Source: Deltaproteobacteria bacterium (GTDB lineage Bacteria; Desulfobacterota; GWC2-55-46). Taken from it: a DNA stretch of 9,686 nt. A program made the translations under genes and the position numbers. Positions within the stretch are counted from its first letter, which is position 1. Every line of letters begins with the position of its first letter. Of this stretch, positions 1-5,778 are shown in pieces. The stretch is from contig JAUSLB010000178.1 of assembly GCA_030646655.1 (NCBI GenBank), positions 1 to 9,686 on the forward strand, given 5' to 3'. The notes beneath the pieces are model-generated. The model did not search any database. It had not been told where the DNA came from and saw nothing but the letters and a program-made list of their open reading frames with translations.

Positions 1-20
1 AAGACGAACTCCTTTCATTT

Positions 21-54
21 GAAGATTCCCTGCAGAAAAGCTGCAGGGAGCTTC
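21..54. repeat. Hairpin upstream of the first gene
   Basis: CCCTGCAG (28-35) and CTGCAGGG (41-48) are perfect 8-bp arms around a 5-nt AAAAG loop. The stem extends through T27-A49 and a T26-G50 wobble, then past a bulged A25 to GAAG (21-24) pairing with CTTC (51-54). No T-run follows on either strand, so it is not a canonical intrinsic terminator. It may end an upstream transcript or belong to the repeat that begins at 69. Confidence 0.55.
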
Positions 55-67
55 CAAAAGTACAGGA

Positions 68-97
68 TGGACTTTTTCAGCATCCAGTTAGTATAAT
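68..97 (+). promoter_or_regulatory. Sigma70-like promoter for the gene at 104, possibly leaderless
   Basis: A perfect -10 box TATAAT lies at 92-97. A weak -35 TGGACT (4 of 6 consensus) lies at 68-73 with an 18-nt spacer. Transcription would start about 7 nt after the -10, at or within a base or two of the ATG at 104, giving little or no leader. No Shine-Dalgarno sequence precedes that ATG, which fits a leaderless mRNA. Confidence 0.55.
69..90 (+). repeat. Left copy of a dispersed repeat (inverted relative to 9435-9456)
   Basis: The 14-nt core GGACTTTTTCAGCA (69-82) is identical to the reverse complement of 9443-9456. Similarity continues to position 90, for 19 of 22 matching bases in total. 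This looks like one member of a dispersed non-coding repeat family. It overlaps the -35 region of the promoter serving the gene at 104. Confidence 0.5.
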
Positions 98-103
98 CTA
101 AGA

Positions 104-850
104 ATGGAAGACCTCGAGGCCTTCGCAGCAAAGATATTGAGCGACCTGACGGCCCTCCCTGAGGAGAGGATGAGGCTCGATCTCCTCGGAAGGAGGCTAT
201 CCGTGCTTGAGCCTGAGGGCGCCGCAAGGCTTATAGACGCGATCTACAAAAAAGGCGCTGAGGACAAGGCCGCAAGGAGGTTCCTGTCGATTCTGGTGAA
301 CCCGGAAGGGCTGAGGAAGGCTTTAGGCGAAGAGAAGTTCGGGAGTATCTACCACGCCTCGGTAAAAATGGGCCTCAGGAAGGTAAGCAGGCTTTTTACC
401 GACCTCCCCCCGAGGAAGACCGGGGTCGCGGGCTATGAGAAGGAAGAGGAGGCTAAGATGGAGTTCATCACCCTCGGGCAGCGGAGAATGATGTCAAAGA
501 GCAATGTAAAAGACACCATAGACAGGCTCCTTTCCGACCCGGATGTAATGGTGGTGGAGAACCTCTTAAATAACCCGAGGATAACGGAGAAGGAGGTCTT
601 GAAGATCGCCTCGAAAAGGCCCAACTCCGCCCTGATTTTAAAGCTTGTCTCCACGCACAGGGTCTGGTCAAAGCGCTACGAGGTGAAAAAGGCGATAATA
701 CTGAACCCCTACACGCCTCCGAGGATCTCCGTGGCATTGCTCGATATGATGCTTACGCAGGACTTGAAGCTTATAGCGGATGATAAGACGATACATTCTC
801 AGGTAAGGCTATCGGCAAAGGACCTATTGAATGAGAGGGAGGGGAAGTAG
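104..850 (+). CDS. Uncharacterised helical-repeat (HEAT-like) protein
   Basis: I do not recognise a named function. The 248-residue product has no signal peptide or membrane segment, is rich in charged residues, and is probably cytoplasmic. The N-terminal half (about 1-110) looks alpha-helical. A charged linker around 103-118 (RKTGVAGYEKEEEAK) leads to a C-terminal repeat-like half. There, 'DPDVMVVENLLNNPRITEKE' (145-164) is followed by 'VLKIASKRPN', and 'LNPYTPPRISVALLDMML' (200-217) by 'DLKLIADD' and 'VRLSAKDLL'. This alternation of short helices with NP turns resembles HEAT-like repeats, and from memory similar C-terminal halves occur in uncharacterised proteins of Desulfobacterota and Myxococcota. 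The ATG at 104 is chosen because TATAAT sits just upstream. Met23 (ATG at 170) has a purine-rich GAGGAGAGG directly against it, too close for an ideal ribosome site, but remains an alternative start. It converges on tatA with 42 bases between the stop codons. Confidence 0.75.
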   Translation: MEDLEAFAAKILSDLTALPEERMRLDLLGRRLSVLEPEGAARLIDAIYKKGAEDKAARRFLSILVNPEGLRKALGEEKFGSIYHASVKMGLRKVSRLFTDLPPRKTGVAGYEKEEEAKMEFITLGQRRMMSKSNVKDTIDRLLSDPDVMVVENLLNNPRITEKEVLKIASKRPNSALILKLVSTHRVWSKRYEVKKAIILNPYTPPRISVALLDMMLTQDLKLIADDKTIHSQVRLSAKDLLNEREGK

Positions 851-865
851 GCAGGGGTTTACGAA

Positions 866-888
866 AGGCCCTGAGGGTTACAGGGCCT
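866..888. terminator. Shared hairpin between convergent genes (possible bidirectional terminator)
   Basis: AGGCCCTG (866-873) and CAGGGCCT (881-888) form a perfect 8-bp GC-rich stem with a 7-nt loop. It lies exactly between the stop codons of the gene at 104-850 (+) and tatA (893-1108, -). On the plus strand a T-rich stretch (CTTTTTCTTTATT) begins about 9 nt downstream, inside the tatA 3' end. On the minus strand only TTCGT follows. It fits a bidirectional terminator, though neither side has an ideal U-tract. Confidence 0.55.
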
Positions 889-892
889 GAGG

Positions 893-1108
893 TTATACTT
901 TTTCTTTATTCGATTTTTCGGCTGAGGATGATAGTTTTTGGCTCTCGTCTTTCGGGGTTACGTCAATCTCAGTGTCGCTCGTAGCCTTTTTAAAGTTCCT
1001 TATGGCCTTTCCCATGCCGGAACCGATATCAGGGAGCTTTCCCACCCCGAAGATTATAAGGACGAGAACCAGTATCACTATAAGCTCGGTCGTGCCTATG
1101 CCAAACAT
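893..1108 (-). CDS. tatA: Sec-independent (twin-arginine) translocase subunit TatA/TatE
   Basis: TatA oligomerises in the inner membrane and, with TatC (and TatB), exports folded proteins bearing twin-arginine signals. The 71-residue product has the family layout. A short N-terminus with polar Glu8 is followed by one membrane helix (about 7-22, [12 protein letters not shown]) and the FG hinge (Phe20-Gly21). Next come the [18 protein letters not shown] amphipathic helix (about 25-42) and a charged, disordered lysine/serine-rich tail. Length is normal for TatA (about 60-90) and shorter than typical TatB. The start is supported by GGAG 7 nt upstream of the ATG. No tatC is nearby, so this is a stand-alone tatA as in many bacteria. 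TatB-like function cannot be excluded by sequence reading alone, but the short tail favours TatA. Confidence 0.93.
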   Translation of the reverse strand: MFGIGTTELIVILVLVLIIFGVGKLPDIGSGMGKAIRNFKKATSDTEIDVTPKDESQKLSSSAEKSNKEKV

Positions 1109-1187
1109 TGCATGTCTCCGGTTTAAGGTGTAAAATATTCGTAAAAACCCTTATTTTCTTATTTAATTTTGACAGAATTGTCTCTTT

Positions 1188-2162
1188 ATGTCAATAAAAA
1201 CTTTCTCCCCCAAGGATGACCCGGTATTCGTATTTCTGGCGCTCTCGCTTATTATACACGCCGGGATTTTAATGGGGATTATCTCGTTCGCCCCCCTTGC
1301 CCAGAGGCTTTTTAGCGCATTTCCCAAGCCGGCTGAGCCTGTTATCGTGGATGTGGTCGATCTCCCCACCGAAGAGGCAACAGAGAAGTCCCCTGTTAAA
1401 AAGCCGCCGACCCATTACGCCCAGAGGAGCCAGAGCGTATTAAAGGAGACCTACCCGGAGCCGTCGAAGGGACCGAAGCTAAGGACGATACCGAAGCCTT
1501 TGGTAGTCAATCCGATCCCCGCGCCTTCGGCAAAAGAGCTTGGCCCTGTAAAAATACCCCCTTCTGCCGGGGCAGAGAAAGGAGCCGGGCAGGGGCCTGC
1601 GGTTGGGGAGGAAAAAACCGGGAAGATCGAGCCGGGGGATTCGTATGCTGAGCCAAAGATAGAAGCCCGGCCCGGGGTGCATCCCGCAAATGCAAAAGAG
1701 GCCGGGCAGGGAAAAGGGGCCCCTCAGGCAAAGCCCGCAAGGCCTAACCTGTTCCTCCCGGATGAGAGGATAGCCGAGCTCGAGAAAAAATACGAGTCAG
1801 AGGCTCCTAAGGGGGAGGTCGGAAAGACACTTCAGCTAAACACCTCCGAGCTAAAATACCAGAAATACCTCCTCAACATGAAGGACAGGATACAGATGAA
1901 GTGGGAGTACCCTGATGTGGCGGCCCGTAACGGCTGGCAGGGAAAGCTCAGGATTGATTTCAGGATAAATAAGGACGGCACCGTAAGCGGTATAAATCTT
2001 GTCAAATCCTCGAATTACCCTGTCCTCGACGATTCCGCGATAACGGCGCTTCGGCTTGCCTCTCCCTTCCCGCCTTTCCCGGACGATTTTACAGTGGAGG
2101 AGATAAACATAAGGGCTAACTTCGAGTATACGATATACGGCCTGACCCCGGCGCAGAGGTGA
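1188..2162 (+). CDS. TonB-family energy transducer
   Basis: A TonB-type protein spans from the inner membrane through the periplasm and delivers proton-motive force, harvested by ExbB/ExbD, to outer-membrane receptors. The 324-residue product has all three parts. A cytoplasmic N-terminus is followed by a single helix (about 12-35) containing Ser20 and His24, with the S-x3-H spacing of the functional TonB membrane motif. A long proline/lysine/glutamate-rich linker (about 45-200) would span the periplasm. The C-terminal TonB domain (about 228-320) includes KWEYP, the GxLRIDFRINKDGTVSG strand region, SSNYPVLDDSAITAL and the PFPPFP segment. It is longer than Escherichia coli TonB because of the linker. 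The ATG at 1188 is the only workable start, since a TGA lies in frame just upstream and later ATGs would delete the membrane helix. It has no clear Shine-Dalgarno sequence. No exbB, exbD or receptor gene is adjacent, so the partner is unknown. A TolA-like role is an alternative. Confidence 0.88.
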   Translation: MSIKTFSPKDDPVFVFLALSLIIHAGILMGIISFAPLAQRLFSAFPKPAEPVIVDVVDLPTEEATEKSPVKKPPTHYAQRSQSVLKETYPEPSKGPKLRTIPKPLVVNPIPAPSAKELGPVKIPPSAGAEKGAGQGPAVGEEKTGKIEPGDSYAEPKIEARPGVHPANAKEAGQGKGAPQAKPARPNLFLPDERIAELEKKYESEAPKGEVGKTLQLNTSELKYQKYLLNMKDRIQMKWEYPDVAARNGWQGKLRIDFRINKDGTVSGINLVKSSNYPVLDDSAITALRLASPFPPFPDDFTVEEINIRANFEYTIYGLTPAQR

Positions 2163-2175
2163 GGAGTGGGGTGCA

Positions 2176-2197
2176 GGGCAAGGCTTCAGCCTTGCTC
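2176..2197. repeat. Hairpin just after the TonB-family gene
   Basis: GCAAGGC (2178-2184) and GCCTTGC (2189-2195) form a perfect 7-bp stem with a TTCA tetraloop. A G-T wobble and a G-C pair extend it to 2176-2197. It begins 13 nt after the stop codon. The downstream sequence (AAAGAGGTTTTAAGG) has only a short T4 run 8 nt away, so termination is possible but not convincing. It may instead be a short dispersed palindrome. Confidence 0.45.
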
Positions 2198-2269
2198 AAA
2201 GAGGTTTTAAGGATATTACCGGGCCATTGTTCTTTTCAAAATCCGGGGGCATAGGGCGCTACGACCGTA

Positions 2270-2288
2270 GGGATGGGGGAAGGGCGGG
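2270..2288 (+). other. G-quadruplex motif
   Basis: Four G-tracts occur in 19 nt: GGG (2270-2272), GGGGG (2275-2279), GGG (2282-2284) and GGG (2286-2288), with loops of 2, 2 and 1 nt. This fits the canonical G3+N1-7 pattern with very short loops. Two further GGGG tracts lie at 2294-2297 and 2303-2306. It sits in the non-coding spacer between convergent genes. Formation in the cell is inference. Confidence 0.5.
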
Positions 2289-2334
2289 CGAGCGGGGCGG
2301 AAGGGGTTTGAGGAAGGTTCGGCGGGCTCGCCCG
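2285..2334. repeat. GC-rich inverted repeat
   Basis: CGGGCGAGC (2285-2293) and GCTCGCCCG (2326-2334) are perfect 9-bp arms separated by a 32-nt purine-rich loop. The left arm overlaps the last tract of the G-quadruplex motif, so the two structures would compete. No function is evident. Confidence 0.45.
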
Positions 2335-2343
2335 GCGGCAGTT

Positions 2344-2429
2344 TCGTAGGTTGGGCACGGTTCTTTTGTGCCCAACATTTTTCCAGTCTCACTGATTTGT
2401 TGGGCTTCATGCCTCAGCCCAACCTACGA
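2344..2429. repeat. Compound palindromic repeat (two hairpins inside one long inverted repeat)
   Basis: Outer arms of 13 bp, TCGTAGGTTGGGC (2344-2356) and GCCCAACCTACGA (2417-2429), match perfectly. Inside are two smaller hairpins built on the same core. GTTGGGCAC (2350-2358) pairs with GTGCCCAAC (2368-2376), and GTTGGGCT (2399-2406) pairs with AGCCCAAC (2416-2423). Each has a 9-nt loop. The architecture matches REP/BIME-like or small non-autonomous dispersed elements. Similar GTTGGG-core palindromes are common in intergenic DNA of diverse bacteria, as far as I recall. Confidence 0.65.
2350..2384 (+). terminator. Candidate intrinsic terminator after the TonB-family gene
   Basis: The first internal hairpin of the compound repeat (9-bp GC-rich stem 2350-2358/2368-2376) is followed directly by ATTTTTCC on the plus strand. 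That gives it the shape of a rho-independent terminator for rightward transcription from the TonB-family gene, about 190 nt downstream of its stop. It would also stop read-through into the antisense of gcvPB. Confidence 0.45.
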
Positions 2430-2475
2430 TTTCGGGATCGTCAACTGCGATCGGTCGGGAAATCCTTATTGCCCC

Positions 2476-3954
2476 TTAGCCCTTCCTCCACCTCAAGACT
2501 GGCTCCCTTGCGGCCCTCGTCTCATCGACCCTCTGCACCTTTGTCTTTGTTGGAGCGTCCTTCAATAACTGCGGTGAGGTTTTGGCCTCCTCGGCTATTG
2601 CCTTCATCGCCTCGATGAACTTATCGAGCGTCTCCAAGGACTCTGTCTCGGTAGGCTCTATCATTATCGCGCCGTGGACGACGAGCGGGAAATAAACCGT
2701 AGGCGGATGGAAGCCGTAGTCAATCAGCCTCTTTGCAATGTCCATTGTGGAGATGCCGCTTCCGAGCTGGTACTTATCGGAAAAGACGCACTCGTGCATG
2801 CACGGCTCGTCATAGGGCAGGTGAAATGTGCCCCTGAGCCTCTCTTTTATATAGTTGGCGTTGAGGATCGCGGTCTCGCTCGCCTTTTTCAGCCCTTCCG
2901 CGCCCATGCGCCGAATAAAGGAGTAGGCCCTTACCATTATGCCGAAGTTCCCGTAAAAGGCCTTCAGCCTTCCGATCGACTTCGGCCTGTTGAAAACGAG
3001 AGAATACTTGGCCCTGACCTTCTTTATCCTCGGGACAGGCAGATAAGGCTCTAACGCCTTTTTTACTCCTACCGGGCCGCTGCCCGGCCCTCCTCCGCCG
3101 TGCGGCGTTGAGAATGTCTTATGGAGGTTGAACTGGATTACATCCACCCCGAGCTCCCCGAGCTTTATTATGCCCATGAGGGCGTTCAGGTTAGCGCCGT
3201 CGCAATAGACGAACCCGCCCTTCTTGTGGACGAAATCGGATATCTCTTTGATGTTGCGCTCAAAGAGGCCGAGGGTGTTGGGGTTCGTGAGCATCAACGC
3301 CGCCACTTCCTCATCCATCACCTCTTTTATCGCCTCAAGGGAAAGCACCCCCTTGCCCTCTGACTTCACGGGCACGACCTTAAAGCCCGCCAAATGGGAG
3401 CTTGCGGGGTTTGTGCCGTGGGCCGTATCAGGGATGATTATCTTTGTGCGGGGTCTGCCCCTGTCCTTGAAATAGGCCGATATCATAAGTAGGCCGCATA
3501 GCTCGCCGTGCGCTCCTGCCGAGGGCTGGAGAGTTACGGCGTCCATGCCGCTTATCTCAGCCAGATAACCTTCAAGCTCGTGCATGAGCTGGAGCGCCCC
3601 CTGAGTCAGTTCCTCGGGCTCATAGGGGTGGAGCATGGAGAAGCCCGCAAATCGCGCCGCCTCTTCGTTTATCTTCGGGTTATACTTCATTGTGCAGGAG
3701 CCGAGCGGGTAAAAGCCCGAGTCAACCCCGAAGTTCCACTGCGACAGCCTCGTATAATGGCGGGCTATGTCTATCTCCGATACCTCAGGGAAGCCGTCGA
3801 TTTTATCCCTGAGCATGTCTTTGGGAATAATCCCTTCTACATCCGCCTCAGGGACATCGAAGGAGGCAGGCTCTACCCCGGCCCTTCCGGGAGAGGACCT
3901 TTCGAATATGAGGGGCTCTTCAAGAAGGAGGCCCTTGGTGCCGTTTACTGTCAT
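2476..3954 (-). CDS. gcvPB: Glycine dehydrogenase (decarboxylating) subunit 2, P-protein beta
   Basis: This is the PLP-binding half of the split P-protein. With GcvPA it decarboxylates glycine and transfers the aminomethyl group to the lipoyl arm of GcvH. The 492 residues match the family's usual size (about 480-500). Visible landmarks are LIFERSSPGRAGV near the N-terminus, YPLGSCTMKYNPKINE, QPSAGAHGELCGLLM, DTAHGTNPASSHLAGF and YCDGANLNALMG. The PLP-lysine motif is NLHKTFSTPHGGGGPGSGPVGV with Lys279. The C-terminal TVYFPLVVHGAIMIEPTETE segment is also present. The ATG at 3954 gives the expected N-terminus but has no strong Shine-Dalgarno sequence. It lies 26 nt after the gcvPA stop and is probably translated from the same mRNA. 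It is the last gene of the operon, and no good leftward terminator was found after it. Confidence 0.97.
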   Translation of the reverse strand: MTVNGTKGLLLEEPLIFERSSPGRAGVEPASFDVPEADVEGIIPKDMLRDKIDGFPEVSEIDIARHYTRLSQWNFGVDSGFYPLGSCTMKYNPKINEEAARFAGFSMLHPYEPEELTQGALQLMHELEGYLAEISGMDAVTLQPSAGAHGELCGLLMISAYFKDRGRPRTKIIIPDTAHGTNPASSHLAGFKVVPVKSEGKGVLSLEAIKEVMDEEVAALMLTNPNTLGLFERNIKEISDFVHKKGGFVYCDGANLNALMGIIKLGELGVDVIQFNLHKTFSTPHGGGGPGSGPVGVKKALEPYLPVPRIKKVRAKYSLVFNRPKSIGRLKAFYGNFGIMVRAYSFIRRMGAEGLKKASETAILNANYIKERLRGTFHLPYDEPCMHECVFSDKYQLGSGISTMDIAKRLIDYGFHPPTVYFPLVVHGAIMIEPTETESLETLDKFIEAMKAIAEEAKTSPQLLKDAPTKTKVQRVDETRAAREPVLRWRKG

Positions 3955-3980
3955 AAAATTTTTATGGTTACCGTAGATTT

Positions 3981-5345
3981 TTATTTGGCAACAGCGGGGA
4001 CTAAAATCCCTGAAAGCGCGTCCGTAAAGGCGTCCATCTCCTTTTTTGAGTTCATCTCAGTCGCCGTAATCAGGATATGGCCCTTAAGCTCAGGGTAGAA
4101 CCTGTTTAAGGCAAGCCCGCCTATTATCTTTTTCTTCAATAGCGCCTTTAAGACAGGCTCAGGGTCTTTATCGAGCCTTATCGTAAATTCGTTGAATGTC
4201 TGCGTCTTGAAGGCAAGCGGAACTCCAATGCCTTTTAGCTTTTCTTTAAGGTACTCCGCCTTTGAGAAGTTGAGCCGCGCTAATTTCCTTAAGCCCGCCT
4301 CCCCGAGGCTTGCCATGTGGATAGAAGCGGCAAGGGCGCACAGGCCGTGGTTCGTGCATATGTTAGAGGTTGCACGCTCCCTCCTTATGTGCTGCTCCCT
4401 TGTAGAGAAGGTAAGGCAGAACGCCCTGTTGCCGTTCTTGTCGACTGTCTGGCCCACGAGCCTTCCGGGCATCTGCCGGACGAATTCCGTCTTTGTGGCC
4501 AGAAAGCCGAGGTACGGGCCTCCGTAGCTCAACGGGTTGCCGAAAGACTGGTTCTCTCCCACTACTATATCGCACCCGAGGGCGCCGGGGGGCTTGAGCA
4601 GCCCTAAAGATACTGGCTCTGTTATTACAGCTATGAGGAGGGCCTTTTTCCTGTGGACGGCTTCGGATAACGAGCCTAAATCTTCGAGAGACCCGAAGAA
4701 GTTCGGGTGCTGGACTACTACGCAGGCCGTATCATCTGAGAGCGATCTTTCGAGGGCCTCAGGCAGCGTCGTGCCGGCGTCAGTGCAGTATAAGGCCTCT
4801 GAAATATGGTTGCCGGCGCCTACCAGATAGGTTTTTACCGTCTCCCTGTACTCAGGGTGGAGCGCGGCGCTGAGTATTATCCCGTCTTTCCCGGTTATCC
4901 TCCTTGCCATAAGGACAGCCTCCGCGACGGCTGACGCGCCGTCGTAAAGAGAGGCGTTCGCCACATCCATCGACGTAAGCTGGCAGACAAGGGTCTGGTA
5001 CTCGAATATCGCCTGAAGCGTGCCCTGCGAGATCTCAGGCTGATAAGGGGTATAGGAGGTGTAGAACTCCGAGCGGGAGATGAGGCTGTCTACTATAGAA
5101 GGTATATAGTGGTTGTAAGCCCCGGCGCCCAAGAAGCTCGAATACTCCCCGACCGTCACGTTCCTTGAGCTTAAGTCTTTTAAAAGAACCTTAAGCTCCT
5201 GTTCAGAGAGGCTTCCGGGCAGATCAAGCCGGCCTTTTACCCTTAAAGCGGCGGGAAGCGCCGAGAGGAGCTCGTCAATGGAACCTGCGCCGACCGCTTT
5301 AAGGATATATTTCGCGTCGTTATCGGTATGCGGTATATAAGGCAC
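3981..5345 (-). CDS. gcvPA: Glycine dehydrogenase (decarboxylating) subunit 1, P-protein alpha
   Basis: This is the partner subunit of GcvPB in the two-chain P-protein. It has the same overall fold as GcvPB but lacks the PLP-lysine. The 454 residues are normal for the family (about 440-450). It opens with the canonical MPYIPHT, then GAGAYNHYIPSIVDSLISRSEFYTSYTPYQPEISQGTLQ (the YTPYQPE motif begins near residue 98). SLYDGASAVAEA, the GENQSFGNPLSYGGPYLGF segment and RREKATSNICTNHGLCALA-like sequence (here RRERATSNICTNHGL) follow. The start is GTG, 6 nt after the gcvH stop. Only a weak purine stretch (GAGAAG) overlaps the end of gcvH, so translational coupling to gcvH is likely. Confidence 0.97.
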   Translation of the reverse strand: MPYIPHTDNDAKYILKAVGAGSIDELLSALPAALRVKGRLDLPGSLSEQELKVLLKDLSSRNVTVGEYSSFLGAGAYNHYIPSIVDSLISRSEFYTSYTPYQPEISQGTLQAIFEYQTLVCQLTSMDVANASLYDGASAVAEAVLMARRITGKDGIILSAALHPEYRETVKTYLVGAGNHISEALYCTDAGTTLPEALERSLSDDTACVVVQHPNFFGSLEDLGSLSEAVHRKKALLIAVITEPVSLGLLKPPGALGCDIVVGENQSFGNPLSYGGPYLGFLATKTEFVRQMPGRLVGQTVDKNGNRAFCLTFSTREQHIRRERATSNICTNHGLCALAASIHMASLGEAGLRKLARLNFSKAEYLKEKLKGIGVPLAFKTQTFNEFTIRLDKDPEPVLKALLKKKIIGGLALNRFYPELKGHILITATEMNSKKEMDAFTDALSGILVPAVAK

Positions 5346-5351
5346 GGAGAG

Positions 5352-5738
5352 CTACTTCTCTTCTTCTATGTACTTCTGGTATTCATCCGCGCTGAGAAGG
5401 TCGCTCAGGTCATGGGGGCTGTTTATCTCAACCCTTATCATCCACGCGTCCCCGTACGGGTCCTCGTTTATGACCTCCGGGCTGTCGATAATCGCGTCGT
5501 TCACCTCTGCCACGCTGCCGCTTATGGGAGAATAAAGGTCCGATACCGCCTTAACGGATTCAACGACCCCGAAAGGTTCGTTCTTGGTGACTGAACCCCC
5601 TTCCGGCGGCAGTTCCACGTAGACCACATCTCCGAGCGAGTCCTGGGCATAATCGGTAATCCCGACCGTTGCGATACTTCCGTCGACCTTAACCCATTCG
5701 TGCTCTTTGGTGTACTTAAGGTCCTTCGGGAACTCCAT
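5352..5738 (-). CDS. gcvH: Glycine cleavage system H protein (lipoyl carrier)
   Basis: GcvH carries the aminomethyl intermediate on a lipoyl-lysine and shuttles between the P, T and L proteins. The 128-residue product is full length. It has FPKDLKYTKEHEWV at the N-terminus and GITDYAQDSLGDVVYVELPPEG in the middle. The lipoylation motif FGVVESVKAVSDLYSP contains Lys63 as the modified residue. The C-terminal half has the expected PEVINEDPYGDAWMIRV. It has the best ribosome binding site of the operon, AAGGAG 7 nt before the ATG. It follows gcvT by 40 nt and precedes gcvPA by 6 nt. The genes for lipoate attachment and for lipoamide dehydrogenase are not in this window. Confidence 0.98.
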   Translation of the reverse strand: MEFPKDLKYTKEHEWVKVDGSIATVGITDYAQDSLGDVVYVELPPEGGSVTKNEPFGVVESVKAVSDLYSPISGSVAEVNDAIIDSPEVINEDPYGDAWMIRVEINSPHDLSDLLSADEYQKYIEEEK

Positions 5739-5745
5739 ATGCTAT

Positions 5746-5751
5746 CTCCTT
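5746..5751 (-). promoter_or_regulatory. Strong ribosome binding site of gcvH
   Basis: On the minus strand AAGGAG ends 7 nt before the gcvH ATG. This is the only near-perfect site in the operon. gcvT, gcvPA and gcvPB have weak or no Shine-Dalgarno sequences, so GcvH may be made in excess over the other subunits, in keeping with its role as a mobile substrate carrier. Confidence 0.8.
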
Positions 5752-5778
5752 TCCATATTAAAAACAGGTAGTATTATT

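Noticed and set aside
1169..1198. TTGACA with a downstream AATAAA as a promoter for the TonB-family gene
   Set aside because: The -10 would fall after the ATG at 1188, so transcription would start inside the gene. The next in-frame ATG would lose most of the membrane helix.
3508..4098. 196-codon open frame on the plus strand
   Set aside because: It lies antisense to gcvPB and the end of gcvPA, whose protein motifs are unmistakable. Open frames opposite GC-rich genes are common, and the translation resembles no protein family.
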